NCBI RefSeq assembly: GCF_000819565.1
Contig: NZ_CP004393.1
Span: 1,488,001 to 1,552,000, forward strand
Length of the DNA stretch: 64,000 bases
Reading direction: 5' to 3'
Source: Celeribacter indicus
GTDB lineage: Bacteria > Pseudomonadota > Alphaproteobacteria > Rhodobacterales > Rhodobacteraceae
Below, piece by piece: positions 44,042 to 52,583 of this stretch. The position numbers were made by a program, and so were the translations under genes. Positions within the stretch are counted from its first letter, which is position 1, and every line of letters begins with the position of its first letter. Under the pieces are notes generated by a model. That model saw only the letters and a program-made list of their open reading frames with translations. It was not told the DNA's origin and made no database searches.

Positions 44042-44610
44042 GCGATCTCACGGCACGCAAGGCCGCGCTGCGCGCCGAGGCGCGGCAGCTTCGCCAGGCG
44101 GCCCACGACGCCGCGCGGGAGAGCGACGCGGCCGGACAGGCCTGCCGCCTCCTCACCGGCTTCCTGAGCGGGCGCGCGGGCCAGGCGATCGCGGGCTACA
44201 TGCCGATCGGCACCGAGCTCGACCCGCGCCCCGCGATGGCCGAACTCGCGCGCCTCGGTCCGGTCGCCGTGCCGGTGGTGGAGGCGCCTGCCGCGCCCCT
44301 GCGCTTCGACCTCTGGACGCCGGAGACGGAGATGGTGGCCGGGGCCTTCGGCGCTGCCGTGCCCGCGCGCTCCGAGCCGGTCGAGCCCGATGTGCTCATC
44401 GTGCCGCTGCTGGCCTTCGACCGCGCCGGGCATCGCCTCGGCTATGGCGGCGGGTTCTACGACCGCACGCTCGCGCGGCTGCGCGAGGGGCGCGACGTCT
44501 TCGCCGTGGGCCTTGCCTTTGCCGGGCAGGAACTGTCGGGGCTCGGGCTCGAACCCACCGACGCGCCGCTCGACGCGGTGGTGACCGAACGCGAGGTGCT
44601 CACCTTCTGA
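44038..44610 (+). CDS. 5-formyltetrahydrofolate cyclo-ligase
   Basis: 190 residues. Salvages 5-formyl-THF to 5,10-methenyl-THF with ATP (EC 6.3.3.2). The nucleotide/folate block AFDRAGHRLGYGGGFYDRTL (about 128-147) and the N-terminal KAALRAEARQLRQA are family-typical. Its ATG overlaps the mgtE stop, and the YmdB-like gene follows after 73 bases. The neighbouring gap is too short for a 6S RNA. Confidence 0.93.
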   Translation: MSDLTARKAALRAEARQLRQAAHDAARESDAAGQACRLLTGFLSGRAGQAIAGYMPIGTELDPRPAMAELARLGPVAVPVVEAPAAPLRFDLWTPETEMVAGAFGAAVPARSEPVEPDVLIVPLLAFDRAGHRLGYGGGFYDRTLARLREGRDVFAVGLAFAGQELSGLGLEPTDAPLDAVVTEREVLTF

Positions 44611-44683
44611 GCCGCGTCTTTTCGACCGGGACGGACGCCCGCACGCTTGCCAAGAGGGCGCGGCGCGCCTAAGCCTCTCAGTT

Positions 44684-45496
44684 ATGAAAATTCTCTTTCT
44701 CGGTGACATCGTCGGCAGCGCGGGGCGCAAGGCCGTCATGGAGCGCGTGCCGGCGCTGCGCGCGGAATGGGGCCTCGACTTCGTCGTGGTCAACGGGGAA
44801 AACGCCACCAACGGGATGGGCCTGTCGGGCGACCATGCCAAGGCGCTTCTGGAGGCGGAGATCGACTGCCTCACGCTCGGGGACCATGCCTTCGACCAGA
44901 AGGACATGATGCAGTTCTGCGAGCGCGAGACGCGCATCGTCCGTCCGATCAATTTCGCCAAGGCGGCGCCCGGACGGGGCCTGCGCGTCTTCGAGGACCG
45001 GCGCGGGCGGCGCATCCTCGTCGCGCAGGTGCTGGGCCAGGTCTTCATGAAGCGGCCCTTCGACGATCCCTTCTCCGCGATGGACCAGGTCTTCATGACC
45101 CACAAGCTCGGCGGTGCGGTGCAGGCGGTTCTCGTCGACATGCATTGCGAGGCGACCTCGGAGAAGATGGCGATGGGCCATTTCTGCGACGGGCGCGCCT
45201 CCGTCGTCGTCGGCACGCATACCCATGTCTGCACCGCGGATGCGCAGATCCTGCCCGGCGGCACGGCCTATCTGACCGATGCCGGCATGTGCGGCGACTA
45301 CGATTCGGTGATCGGCATGGACAAGGCCGAGCCCCTGCGCCGCTTCGTGACGGGCATGGCGAAGGGACGATACGAGCCCGCGAAGGGCGAGGCCACGCTT
45401 TCAGGCCTCTATGTCGAGACCGACGACCGCTCCGGGCGCGCGCGGGAGATCCGTCCGGTCCGGGTCGGCGGGCGGCTGTCGCAAAGCACGCCCTGA
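44684..45496 (+). CDS. YmdB-family metallophosphoesterase (TIGR00282)
   Basis: 270 residues opening with MKILFLGDIVGSAGRKAV. The family metal motifs follow: NGENATNGMGLS, LTLGDHAFDQ, VDMHCEATSEK and GTHTHVCTADA with a late DAGMCG. The family hydrolyses 2',3'- or 3',5'-cyclic nucleotides in vitro and affects biofilm/motility decisions in Bacillus. Its direct role in proteobacteria is unclear. It probably shares a transcript with mgtE and the cyclo-ligase. Confidence 0.92.
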   Translation: MKILFLGDIVGSAGRKAVMERVPALRAEWGLDFVVVNGENATNGMGLSGDHAKALLEAEIDCLTLGDHAFDQKDMMQFCERETRIVRPINFAKAAPGRGLRVFEDRRGRRILVAQVLGQVFMKRPFDDPFSAMDQVFMTHKLGGAVQAVLVDMHCEATSEKMAMGHFCDGRASVVVGTHTHVCTADAQILPGGTAYLTDAGMCGDYDSVIGMDKAEPLRRFVTGMAKGRYEPAKGEATLSGLYVETDDRSGRAREIRPVRVGGRLSQSTP

Positions 45497-45626
45497 GGCG
45501 GATTTTGCCACGATTCCCCGCGCTTTGGCCAAGGGGCCGGGCCGTCGCCGGGGACGTTTTGCCGCTTGTGAAGCGCCGGGGAACGGGGCCATATTGCGCG
45601 GAACGGCACGTAAAGCGCGAGGGCTT

Positions 45627-47408
45627 ATGGACCTTTTCAATTTCCCCCCGATGACCGAGGCGATCATCGCGCTCCTGGTGGTCGGGGTCATGTTCGTGCT
45701 GTTCGTGCGCGAGAGCTTTCCGACCGAGGTCGTCGCCATCGCGGGGGCGGCGCTGATGCTCGTCCTCGGGATCCTGCCCTATGACGCCGCGCGCGAGGTG
45801 CTCTCCAACTCCGCGCCCTGGACGATCGGCGCGCTGTTCATCGTCATGGGCGCGCTGGTGCGCACCGGCGGGCTCGAATGGTTCACGCGGCAGGCGGGAA
45901 ACTATGCGGAAACCCATCCGCCGGTGGCGATCGCGCTGCTGCTCTTCGTGGTCGTCGTGCTCTCCGCCTTCGTCGCGAACACGCCGGTCGTCGTCGTGAT
46001 GATCCCCGTCTTCATCCAGCTCTCCGGCCGGCTCGGCGTCGCGCCCTCCAAACTGCTGATCCCGCTGTCCTATGCGGCGATCATGGGCGGCACGATCACG
46101 CTGCTGGGCACCTCGACCAACCTGCTGGTGGACGGCGTGGCGCGGGCCCAGGGGCTCGAGCCCTTCGGCGTGTTCGAGATCTCGCTCCTCGGCATGATCG
46201 TCGCCGCCTCCGGCACGGTCTACCTCTATTTCATCGGGCGCCACCTCCTGCCCGAACGCGACAGCCTCGCCGCGATGCTCTCCTCCGGCCGCTCCCGGAT
46301 GAAGTTCTTCACCGAGGCGGTGATCCCCCCCGACAGCAACCTCGTCGGACGCGAGGTCACCGGCGTGCAACTCTTCAAGCGTGACGGGGTGCGGCTCATC
46401 GACGTGGTGCGCGGCGACAAGTCCTTTCGCCACGAGCTCGAGGGACTCGTGCTCGAGGTCGGGGACCGGATCGTCCTGCGCTCGCAGATCACCGAGCTTC
46501 TGAGCCTCCAGCGCGACAAGTCGCTCCGGCGCGTCGACCAGGTCTCCGCCGTGGAGACGACGACGATGGAGGTGCTGATCACGCCGGGCTGCAAGATGGT
46601 GGGGCGCGCGCTCTCCTCGATGCGCCTGCGCCGGCGCTACGGCGTCTATGTCGTCGCCGCGCATCGCCGCAACCAGAACCTCGGACAGAACCTCCAGGAT
46701 CTCGTGGTGCGGGTGGGCGACACGCTCCTGCTCGAAGGCGCGCCCGCCGACATCCAGCGGCTCTCCGCGGATATGGACATGGGCGTGATCTCGCGCCCCG
46801 CCGAACGGGCCTACCACCGCTCCCATGCGCCGATCGCCCTGGCCGCGATGGCGGGGGTCGCCATCCTTGCCGGCCTCGGGGTGGCGCCGATCCTCGTGCT
46901 GTCGGTGATTTCCGTCGCGGTGGTGCTCGTCACCCGCTGCATCGACAGCGAGGAGGCGTTTTCCTTCGTCGAGGGGCGGCTCCTCGCGCTCATCTTCGCC
47001 ATGCTCGCGGTGGGCGCGGGGCTCGATGCCTCGGGCGCCGTGGAACTCGTGGTGGGGGCGATCGCCCCCCTGCTCGAGGGCCTGCCGGCCTATGGCATCA
47101 TCTTCGCGGTCTTCCTGCTGACCTCGGTCCTGACCGAACTGGTGACGAACAACGCGGTCGCCGTCGTCGTCACGCCGATCGCCGTCGGGCTCGGGCAGCA
47201 GATGGGCTTCGATCCGCGCGGCCTCGTCGTGGCGGTGATGTTCGGCGCCTCGGCGGCCTTCGCCACGCCGATCGGCTACCAGACGAACACGATGGTCTAC
47301 GGCCCCGGCGGCTATCGCTTCACCGACTACATGCGCGTCGGCATCCCGCTCAACATCCTGATGGCGGTGGTCGTGAGCTTCTTCATCCCGATGATCTGGC
47401 CGCTCTGA
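45627..47408 (+). CDS. SLC13-family transporter with two RCK_C (TrkA-C) domains
   Basis: 593 residues. About six membrane segments precede and six follow a cytoplasmic insert with two RCK_C modules (about 225-300 and 310-395). Transport signatures are GTSTNLLVDG and VLTELVTNNAVAVVVTP, the paired SNT-like motifs of DASS transporters. Substrate could be a dicarboxylate, sulfate or another anion; RCK_C domains usually regulate. The ATG at 45627 begins the first helix; the long upstream extension of the frame is low-complexity. A second such transporter is at 52584. Confidence 0.92.
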   Translation: MDLFNFPPMTEAIIALLVVGVMFVLFVRESFPTEVVAIAGAALMLVLGILPYDAAREVLSNSAPWTIGALFIVMGALVRTGGLEWFTRQAGNYAETHPPVAIALLLFVVVVLSAFVANTPVVVVMIPVFIQLSGRLGVAPSKLLIPLSYAAIMGGTITLLGTSTNLLVDGVARAQGLEPFGVFEISLLGMIVAASGTVYLYFIGRHLLPERDSLAAMLSSGRSRMKFFTEAVIPPDSNLVGREVTGVQLFKRDGVRLIDVVRGDKSFRHELEGLVLEVGDRIVLRSQITELLSLQRDKSLRRVDQVSAVETTTMEVLITPGCKMVGRALSSMRLRRRYGVYVVAAHRRNQNLGQNLQDLVVRVGDTLLLEGAPADIQRLSADMDMGVISRPAERAYHRSHAPIALAAMAGVAILAGLGVAPILVLSVISVAVVLVTRCIDSEEAFSFVEGRLLALIFAMLAVGAGLDASGAVELVVGAIAPLLEGLPAYGIIFAVFLLTSVLTELVTNNAVAVVVTPIAVGLGQQMGFDPRGLVVAVMFGASAAFATPIGYQTNTMVYGPGGYRFTDYMRVGIPLNILMAVVVSFFIPMIWPL

Positions 47409-47528
47409 GCGCGATCCGCCCCGATTTCGGCCGGTTTTGCGCGGCAGGCGAGCGCGCGATCTTGCGGCCCCCATGGCGCTTCGCCTATAGAGGCGCGACA
47501 GCAGACATTGGACTTGTGGAGGCACCAC

Positions 47529-48269
47529 ATGGCAGGCCATTCAAAATGGGCAAACATCCAGCACCGTAAGGGCCGTCAGGACGCCGCGCGTTCGAAGCTC
47601 TTCTCCAAGCTCGCGAAGGAGGTCACCGTCGCGGCGAAGATGGGCGACCCGGACCCGGAGAAGAACCCGCGCCTGCGTCTTGCGGTGAAGACGGCGAAAG
47701 CGGCGTCCTGCCCGAAGGACGTGATCGACCGCGCGATCAAGAAGGCGCTCGGCGGCGATGCGGAGAATTACGACGAGATCCGCTATGAGGGCTACGGCCC
47801 GGACGGGATCGCCTTCATCGTCGAGACGATGACCGACAACGTGAACCGCACCGCCTCGAACGTGCGCAGCTATTTCACGAAGGCCGGCGGCAATCTCGGC
47901 ACCTCGGGCTCGGTCGCCTTCATGTTCGACCGCGTGGGGGAAATCACCTACGGTCCCGAGGCCGGCGATGCCGATACGGTGATGCTCGCCGCCATCGAGG
48001 CGGGCGCGGAGGATGTGGAAAGCGACGAAGAGGGGCACTGGATCTACACCGCCGACGGCGATCTGGCCGCCGTGTCCGACGCGCTCGAGGCGGCGCTGGG
48101 CGAGTCGAAGGATGCCAAGCTGATCTGGAAGCCGCAGAACCGCACCGAGGTCGATCTCGACACCGCGCAGAAGCTCATGCGCCTCGTCGAAATGCTCGAG
48201 GACGACGACGACGTGCAATCGGTCACCGCCAATTTCGACGTTCCCGAGGACGTGGCCGAGCAGCTCTGA
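47529..48269 (+). CDS. yebC: YebC/PmpR-family protein
   Basis: 246 residues. [34 protein letters not shown] and FMFDRVGEI are exact family landmarks. Family members were long called transcription regulators; newer work links YebC to relief of ribosome stalling at proline-rich stretches. GTGGAGG precedes the ATG at 47529. A strong terminator follows. It appears monocistronic. Confidence 0.95.
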   Translation: MAGHSKWANIQHRKGRQDAARSKLFSKLAKEVTVAAKMGDPDPEKNPRLRLAVKTAKAASCPKDVIDRAIKKALGGDAENYDEIRYEGYGPDGIAFIVETMTDNVNRTASNVRSYFTKAGGNLGTSGSVAFMFDRVGEITYGPEAGDADTVMLAAIEAGAEDVESDEEGHWIYTADGDLAAVSDALEAALGESKDAKLIWKPQNRTEVDLDTAQKLMRLVEMLEDDDDVQSVTANFDVPEDVAEQL

Positions 48270-48293
48270 GCGCCGGGCCTTCCTCGGTCTGAA

Positions 48294-48317
48294 CCCCGCC
48301 GGACCGGCGGGGATTTT
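48294..48317 (+). terminator. Terminator of yebC
   Basis: CCCCGCCGG / CCGGCGGGG stem followed by ATTTTC. It abuts the stop codon of the convergent LysR gene. Confidence 0.8.
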
Positions 48318-49195
48318 CACTGTACCAGCGCCGCGACCGCCGCGACGCGCACCGCCGTCGTCAGCGGCGCGAGCACCGCGCGGTTGAGCCGGGAGACATG
48401 CCAGTAGAGCGGGATGTCCACCGGGTTGGGGGAGAGTGCGACGAGCCTTCCCCGCGCCAGGTCGTCCGCCAGCAGGGCGGCGGGATTGAGCCCCCAGCCG
48501 AGGCCCGCCCGCGCGGCATCGACGAAGCCCTGGGTGGAGGGAATGCGATGCGCGGGCAGGGGGACGCTGCGCCCGGCGATCCGCCGCGACCAGTTGTCCT
48601 GAAGCCGGTCCTTCTCGTCATAGACGAGGGAGGGCGCGCGGGCGAAGGCCTCCGCCGTGAGCCCGTCGGGGAAATGGCGCGCGACGAAGGCGGGGGTCGC
48701 TACCGCGAGGTAGCGCAGCGCGCCGAGCGGGTAGATGTCGCAGCCCGCGACCGCCGTCTCGCGCGCAGAGACCGCGCCGACCACCTCGCCGCGCCGCAGC
48801 CAGTCGGCGGAATGGTCCTGATCGTCGATCTCGAGCCGGTAGAGCGGCCCCTCATGCCCGGCCATCGCCGCGACGAACCAGGTGGCGAGGCTGTCGGCAT
48901 TCACCGCAAGCCGGAGCGGCGCGGGCGCGGGTGGGGCGCCGAGGTCGCGGGCGAGCTGCGCCTCGAGCAGGCCGACATCCTCGGCATGGCGCGCGAGCCG
49001 CAGCCCCGTCTCCGTCGGTCGGCAGGGCGAGGCGCGGAGCACGAGCGGCGTGCCCAGCCGGTCCTCCAGCCCCTTCACCCGCTGCGACACGGCGGACGGC
49101 GTCACCCCGAGCGCGGCCGCGGCCGCCTCGAAGGAGCCGGTGCGCAGCACGGCGGCGAGCGCGGAGAGGGCAGGGTAGTCGCCGGGGTTCAGCAT
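48317..49195 (-). CDS. LysR-family regulator, ArgP/LysG type
   Basis: 292 residues. The HTH (YPALSALAAVLRTGSFEAAAAALGVTPSAVSQRVKGLEDRLGTPLV) is the distinctive ArgP/IciA/LysG start, and the rest keeps its length and STQGFVDAARAGLGWGLNP block. It should sense lysine or arginine and switch on the divergent LysE exporter, as LysG does in Corynebacterium and ArgP in E. coli. The gap (49196-49273) has an AT-rich stretch TTGTTTAATTTGTCTAA, a likely operator. Confidence 0.92.
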   Translation of the reverse strand: MLNPGDYPALSALAAVLRTGSFEAAAAALGVTPSAVSQRVKGLEDRLGTPLVLRASPCRPTETGLRLARHAEDVGLLEAQLARDLGAPPAPAPLRLAVNADSLATWFVAAMAGHEGPLYRLEIDDQDHSADWLRRGEVVGAVSARETAVAGCDIYPLGALRYLAVATPAFVARHFPDGLTAEAFARAPSLVYDEKDRLQDNWSRRIAGRSVPLPAHRIPSTQGFVDAARAGLGWGLNPAALLADDLARGRLVALSPNPVDIPLYWHVSRLNRAVLAPLTTAVRVAAVAALVQ

Positions 49196-49273
49196 TTCTG
49201 ATCCAGGGAAAGATTGTTTAATTTGTCTAACCTCGATCCGCGGCCTAGTCAAAACCGACCTGAGGGAGCCGCC

Positions 49274-49882
49274 ATGCAGACACACGCCCTTCTCACCGGG
49301 TTCTTCACCGGCCTCGGCCTGATCGTCGCGATCGGGGCGCAGAATGCCTTCGTGCTGCGGCAGGGGCTGCGGCGGGCGCATGTCCCGGCGGTGGTGCTGA
49401 CCTGCGCGCTGTCGGACGCGCTGCTGATCTGCGTCGGCGTCTTCGCCTCGGCCCGGATCGCGCAGGCGGTGCCGCCCGCGCTGCCGCTCATGCGCTGGGG
49501 CGGGGCGGCCTTCCTGCTGCTCTACGGCGCGCGGGCGGCGCGGTCGGCCTGGCGCGGCGGCGGGCATCTGGAGGCGGCGCGGAGCGAGGGGCAGAGCCTG
49601 CACGCCGCGCTCCTCACCTGTCTCGCGCTCACCTGGCTCAACCCGCATGTCTATCTCGACACGGTGGTGCTCCTCGGCGCGGTCTCCACGAAGTTTCCGC
49701 AGGCCCGCCCGGCCTTTGCCGCGGGGGCCATGACCGCCTCCCTCGCCTTCTTCCTCGCGCTCGGCTACGGCGCGCGGCTGCTCGCGCCGGTCTTCGCCCG
49801 CGACACCGCCTGGCGGCTGCTCGACGCCGGGGTGGCGCTCGTCATGTGGACAATTGCGCTCGGGCTTGTGCGCGGCTCCTGA
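49274..49882 (+). CDS. LysE/ArgO-family basic amino acid exporter
   Basis: 202 residues, six membrane spans. GLIVAIGAQNAFVLRQGLRR (about 15-34) and TWLNPHVYLDTVVLLG are the LysE/ArgO signatures. Exports L-lysine or L-arginine to avoid toxic accumulation. Divergent from its probable ArgP-type regulator. GGGAG lies upstream of the ATG. Confidence 0.94.
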   Translation: MQTHALLTGFFTGLGLIVAIGAQNAFVLRQGLRRAHVPAVVLTCALSDALLICVGVFASARIAQAVPPALPLMRWGGAAFLLLYGARAARSAWRGGGHLEAARSEGQSLHAALLTCLALTWLNPHVYLDTVVLLGAVSTKFPQARPAFAAGAMTASLAFFLALGYGARLLAPVFARDTAWRLLDAGVALVMWTIALGLVRGS

Positions 49883-49918
49883 ATTGCGCCCCGCCGGCAA
49901 AGGCGTACCTTCCCGGCC

Positions 49919-50803
49919 ATGACCGCGCCCTCGAAACCCGTTCAGGGCATCCTCTGGATGCTGTTCACCACGATCAACTTCGTGCTCGTCAATGCCGTGG
50001 TGAAATATATCGGCGACACGCTGCCGGTGCTCGAATCCGCCTTCCTGCGGTTCCTGCTCGGCCTGGTCTTCCTCATCCCCGCGCTCGGCGCGGTGCGGAC
50101 GGCCACCTTCACGCCGCGCATCTGGAAGCTCACCTTCGGCCGCGCGATCTTTCACGCCATCGCCATGAGCACATGGTTCTTCGCGATGACCCGCATCCCG
50201 ATGGGAGAGGTGACGGCGATCAACTTCATGAACCCGATCTATATCACCATCGGCGCGGTGGTCCTGTTCGGGGAGCGCATCGCGCTGCCGCGGATCCTCG
50301 CGCTCGTGATCGCCTTCGCGGGCGGGCTCGTGATCCTGCGCCCCGGCTTTCGCGAGATCGACCCCGGCCATCTCGCCATGATCCTCTCGGCCGTGGCCTT
50401 CGCGGGCTCCTACCTCATCGCCGGGGCGCTCACGCGCGAACTGCCGCCGGCGGTCGTCGTCTTCCTGATGTCGGTGACGGTGCCGATCGTCCTGTCGCCC
50501 TTTGCGCTGATGCACTGGCAGACGCCGACGCTGCACCAGCTCGTGCTGCTCTTCTGCGTCGCCGCCTTCGCCACGCTGGGGCATTATTCCATGATCCGCG
50601 CCTTTGCCTGCGCGCCGCAGACGCTCGTGCAGCCCGTCGTCTTCGTCCAGCTCATCTGGTCGATGACGCTCGGCTTCCTGCTGTTCGGCGAACCGTTCGA
50701 TCCCTTCGTGATGCTGGGCGGGGCGATGATCATCGGCGCGATCTCCTTCATCACCTGGCGCGAGGCGCGCGGCCGGCGGGCGGAAGAGGCGCCGGTGCCC
50801 TGA
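49919..50803 (+). CDS. DMT-family exporter, two EamA domains
   Basis: 294 residues with ten membrane spans in two EamA repeats. FMNPIYITIGAVVLFGERIALPRI and FVQLIWSMTLGFLLFGEPFDPFVMLGG are the paired end motifs. Substrate not predictable. Starts 36 bases after lysE, so it may share its transcript and could move a related amino-acid metabolite, though that is only inference from proximity. Confidence 0.92.
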   Translation: MTAPSKPVQGILWMLFTTINFVLVNAVVKYIGDTLPVLESAFLRFLLGLVFLIPALGAVRTATFTPRIWKLTFGRAIFHAIAMSTWFFAMTRIPMGEVTAINFMNPIYITIGAVVLFGERIALPRILALVIAFAGGLVILRPGFREIDPGHLAMILSAVAFAGSYLIAGALTRELPPAVVVFLMSVTVPIVLSPFALMHWQTPTLHQLVLLFCVAAFATLGHYSMIRAFACAPQTLVQPVVFVQLIWSMTLGFLLFGEPFDPFVMLGGAMIIGAISFITWREARGRRAEEAPVP

Positions 50804-50807
50804 TCGC

Positions 50808-50821
50808 TTGATCCGCGTCAA
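50808..50821. promoter_or_regulatory. FnrL-type box upstream of the DUF465 gene
   Basis: TTGATCCGCGTCAA matches TTGAT-N4-GTCAA exactly. It is centred about 71 bp upstream of the DUF465 ATG and right after the DMT exporter stop, so the next gene is the natural target. Confidence 0.65.
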
Positions 50822-50885
50822 GGCGCGGTGCGGGTGCTGCCGTCAGACTGGGACTGTGACACGGCAAGAGACAGAGGAGACGCGC

Positions 50886-51128
50886 ATGTCCAACACCCCG
50901 CATCAACTGGCCGCAGATTTCCCCGACCATATCGGACGGATTTCCGCCCTGCTCGCGACGGAGCCCCATTTCGCCCGTCTCGTGAAGCAATACAACGCGG
51001 TGAACGAGGAGGTGCATCTGGCGGAAACCGACCTCCGCCCGATGGAGGATCTGGCCCTCGTGGAACTGCGCAAGAAACGGGCGATGCTGAAGGACGAACT
51101 CTACAGGATGCTGACCATGACCGCCTAG
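50886..51128 (+). CDS. DUF465 (YdcH-like) small protein
   Basis: 80 residues, all helical. The family pattern is LLATEPHFARLVKQYNAVNEEVHLAE then LRKKRAMLKDELYRML. Function unknown; structures show a small helical hairpin. GAGGAGA lies just upstream of the ATG. The FnrL-type box suggests induction at low oxygen. Confidence 0.92.
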   Translation: MSNTPHQLAADFPDHIGRISALLATEPHFARLVKQYNAVNEEVHLAETDLRPMEDLALVELRKKRAMLKDELYRMLTMTA

Positions 51129-51244
51129 ACCCGGCGCGCCGGCGCGCCGCCTGCGCAGCGTTCTTTCCCCGGATCCCGAGCGCCGGCACACCGGCCGGAT
51201 CGGGCGGTGGTGCCGGGAAAGACCGAGGCGCGCGGCGGCGCCCG

Positions 51245-52000
51245 TCACGGCCTGAAGGGGACGGTCCTGAACCTGCTGGAGCGCCGCTTGAGGAGCCAAT
51301 TCCGCCAGTAGGACCGCGTCAGGTAACGCGCCTTCGGTCTGGCTTTCTGAACGGCCTTCAGTCTCCGGCGCTCGCCTTCGAGGGTGGAGACCTTTCCCTT
51401 CTCGGGATGATCGACAAGCCGCGGCACCACGACATGCGTGGACAGATCCCGCAGCTCGCAGGGCCAGTCCGCCACGAATCTCACCGGTGTCGCCGCTTCG
51501 ACAAGGGCGGAGGCGCAGTCTTTCCTCACGGTGTAGCCGGTGGCGAGATTGGGGGAAAACATGACCGGCCGTGCGACGATGTCGCCGTAAAGCGGAACCG
51601 TCGCGCGGCCGAGGAACACCGGACCGTAATCCAGCATGAGCATGGAATGGTCCCGATAGGCGCCGCTGCGGACGAATTCCGCAAATCCCGGACCGACGAT
51701 CGCGTCGTCCTCGAGGATGATGCCGCCGTCCTCCCCGTTGTCGAGGATCATCTGGCAGACGTTCCGATGCGACAGCGCGCAGGCGAATTCCCCGTCCGAC
51801 AGGGGCCGGTGCTTGCGCCTCTCCGCCGTGGCGCGGTCGATCTGGCTTTCCCAGACGGCGGGAAGACCGTTGCGGCCGTCCACGCCGGGCACGATCTCAT
51901 ATTCAAGCCCCAGTTGGTCGAGCGCCTCGATGAGCGGCCTGCGTCTCTGTTCGTCGCTCTCCAGGGAGATGACGCGAATTTTCCACGGGGTCTGGATCAT
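51245..52000 (-). CDS. Glycosyltransferase family 25 protein
   Basis: 251 residues. IRVISLESDEQRRRPLIEAL is the GT25 opening, CALSHRNVCQMILDNGEDGGIILEDDAI holds the EDD-type metal/sugar motif and the family's CxxSH, and a basic C-terminus (RSYWRNWLLKRRSSRFR) may touch the membrane. GT25 enzymes add galactose-like sugars to LPS cores or capsule. It is a lone gene between DUF465 and a tRNA, without other surface-polysaccharide genes nearby. Confidence 0.9.
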   Translation of the reverse strand: MIQTPWKIRVISLESDEQRRRPLIEALDQLGLEYEIVPGVDGRNGLPAVWESQIDRATAERRKHRPLSDGEFACALSHRNVCQMILDNGEDGGIILEDDAIVGPGFAEFVRSGAYRDHSMLMLDYGPVFLGRATVPLYGDIVARPVMFSPNLATGYTVRKDCASALVEAATPVRFVADWPCELRDLSTHVVVPRLVDHPEKGKVSTLEGERRRLKAVQKARPKARYLTRSYWRNWLLKRRSSRFRTVPFRP

Positions 52001-52449
52001 GGTTCGTCCTGAAATTGAAGATGCGGTCTGAAATGACTGAAAGAAATCACGCGCTGCCGTTTGGGCCTGTCATGCGCCTCCCCGAGACCTTGTGCCGACG
52101 ACACACAGAGCGATCTCCGCGTCGGCCGGAGGCGGCCTGCGCGCCGCGTCGCCCTCGGGCGAGAGGGCGCGAATCTTTCCTGCGGGGTTTGTCATGATCG
52201 GTCGGTCTTGCGGGTGGTGGGGGACGCGGGTTCAAATCGGTAAACGCGGCAACTCTGCTCAAATATGAATGAAAACCTATTATGATATGTTAATGTTTTT
52301 GCAAAGCGTTTTCTGTGGGGATATGTCGCGACGGCCTCGGGCGCGGACCGTTCTCCGCATCCCGCGGAGAGGCGTGCGGGCCGGACACCGCCCGGCGCCG
52401 GTGCCGGCCATGTCGGAGAGTCCCGTGAACGGGAAATATCGCTCGGAAA
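52001..52449. other. 449-bp gap without a recognisable gene
   Basis: Separates the glycosyltransferase and tRNA-Thr. Its middle (about 52,250-52,320) is AT-rich and may hold promoter elements of the minus-strand glycosyltransferase or tRNA flank. A GCGGGTTCAAATC stretch near 52,219 resembles a tRNA T-loop but lacks a foldable remainder. Short open frames overlap the tRNA and look spurious. Confidence 0.5.
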
Positions 52450-52525
52450 TGGTGCCCCCACACGGACTCGAACCGCGGACCCACTGATTACAAATCAGTT
52501 GCTCTACCAGCTGAGCTATAGGGGC
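52450..52525 (-). tRNA. tRNA-Thr (anticodon TGT)
   Basis: The minus strand folds as a 76-base cloverleaf: acceptor GCCCCTA/TGGGGGC, D-arm AGCTCAGCTGGTAGAGC, anticodon arm CTGATTTGTAATCAG with anticodon TGT, T-arm with GGTTCGAGTCC, discriminator A and an encoded CCA. It reads ACA and ACG/ACN codons, and it is itself a t6A target for the tsa operon products. Confidence 0.96.
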
Positions 52526-52583
52526 ACTCCGACGCTCCATTACCAGCAGGCGGGCGGAGGTGCAAGTGAAACGCCGGCAGGCG

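Noticed and set aside
44611..44683. Possible 6S RNA beside the 5-formyl-THF cyclo-ligase gene
   Set aside because: 6S RNA is often a neighbour of this gene, but the gap is only 73 bases and shows no long bulged hairpin. The gap before mgtE shows none either.
45093..47540. An 815-codon minus-strand frame under the SLC13 transporter
   Set aside because: Rich in His/Arg/Asp as expected for a complement of membrane-protein codons; no family similarity.
52205..52245. A tRNA-like T-loop GGGTTCAAATC upstream of tRNA-Thr
   Set aside because: The flanking bases do not pair into a T-stem, acceptor or anticodon arm. It is treated as chance or a very old remnant.
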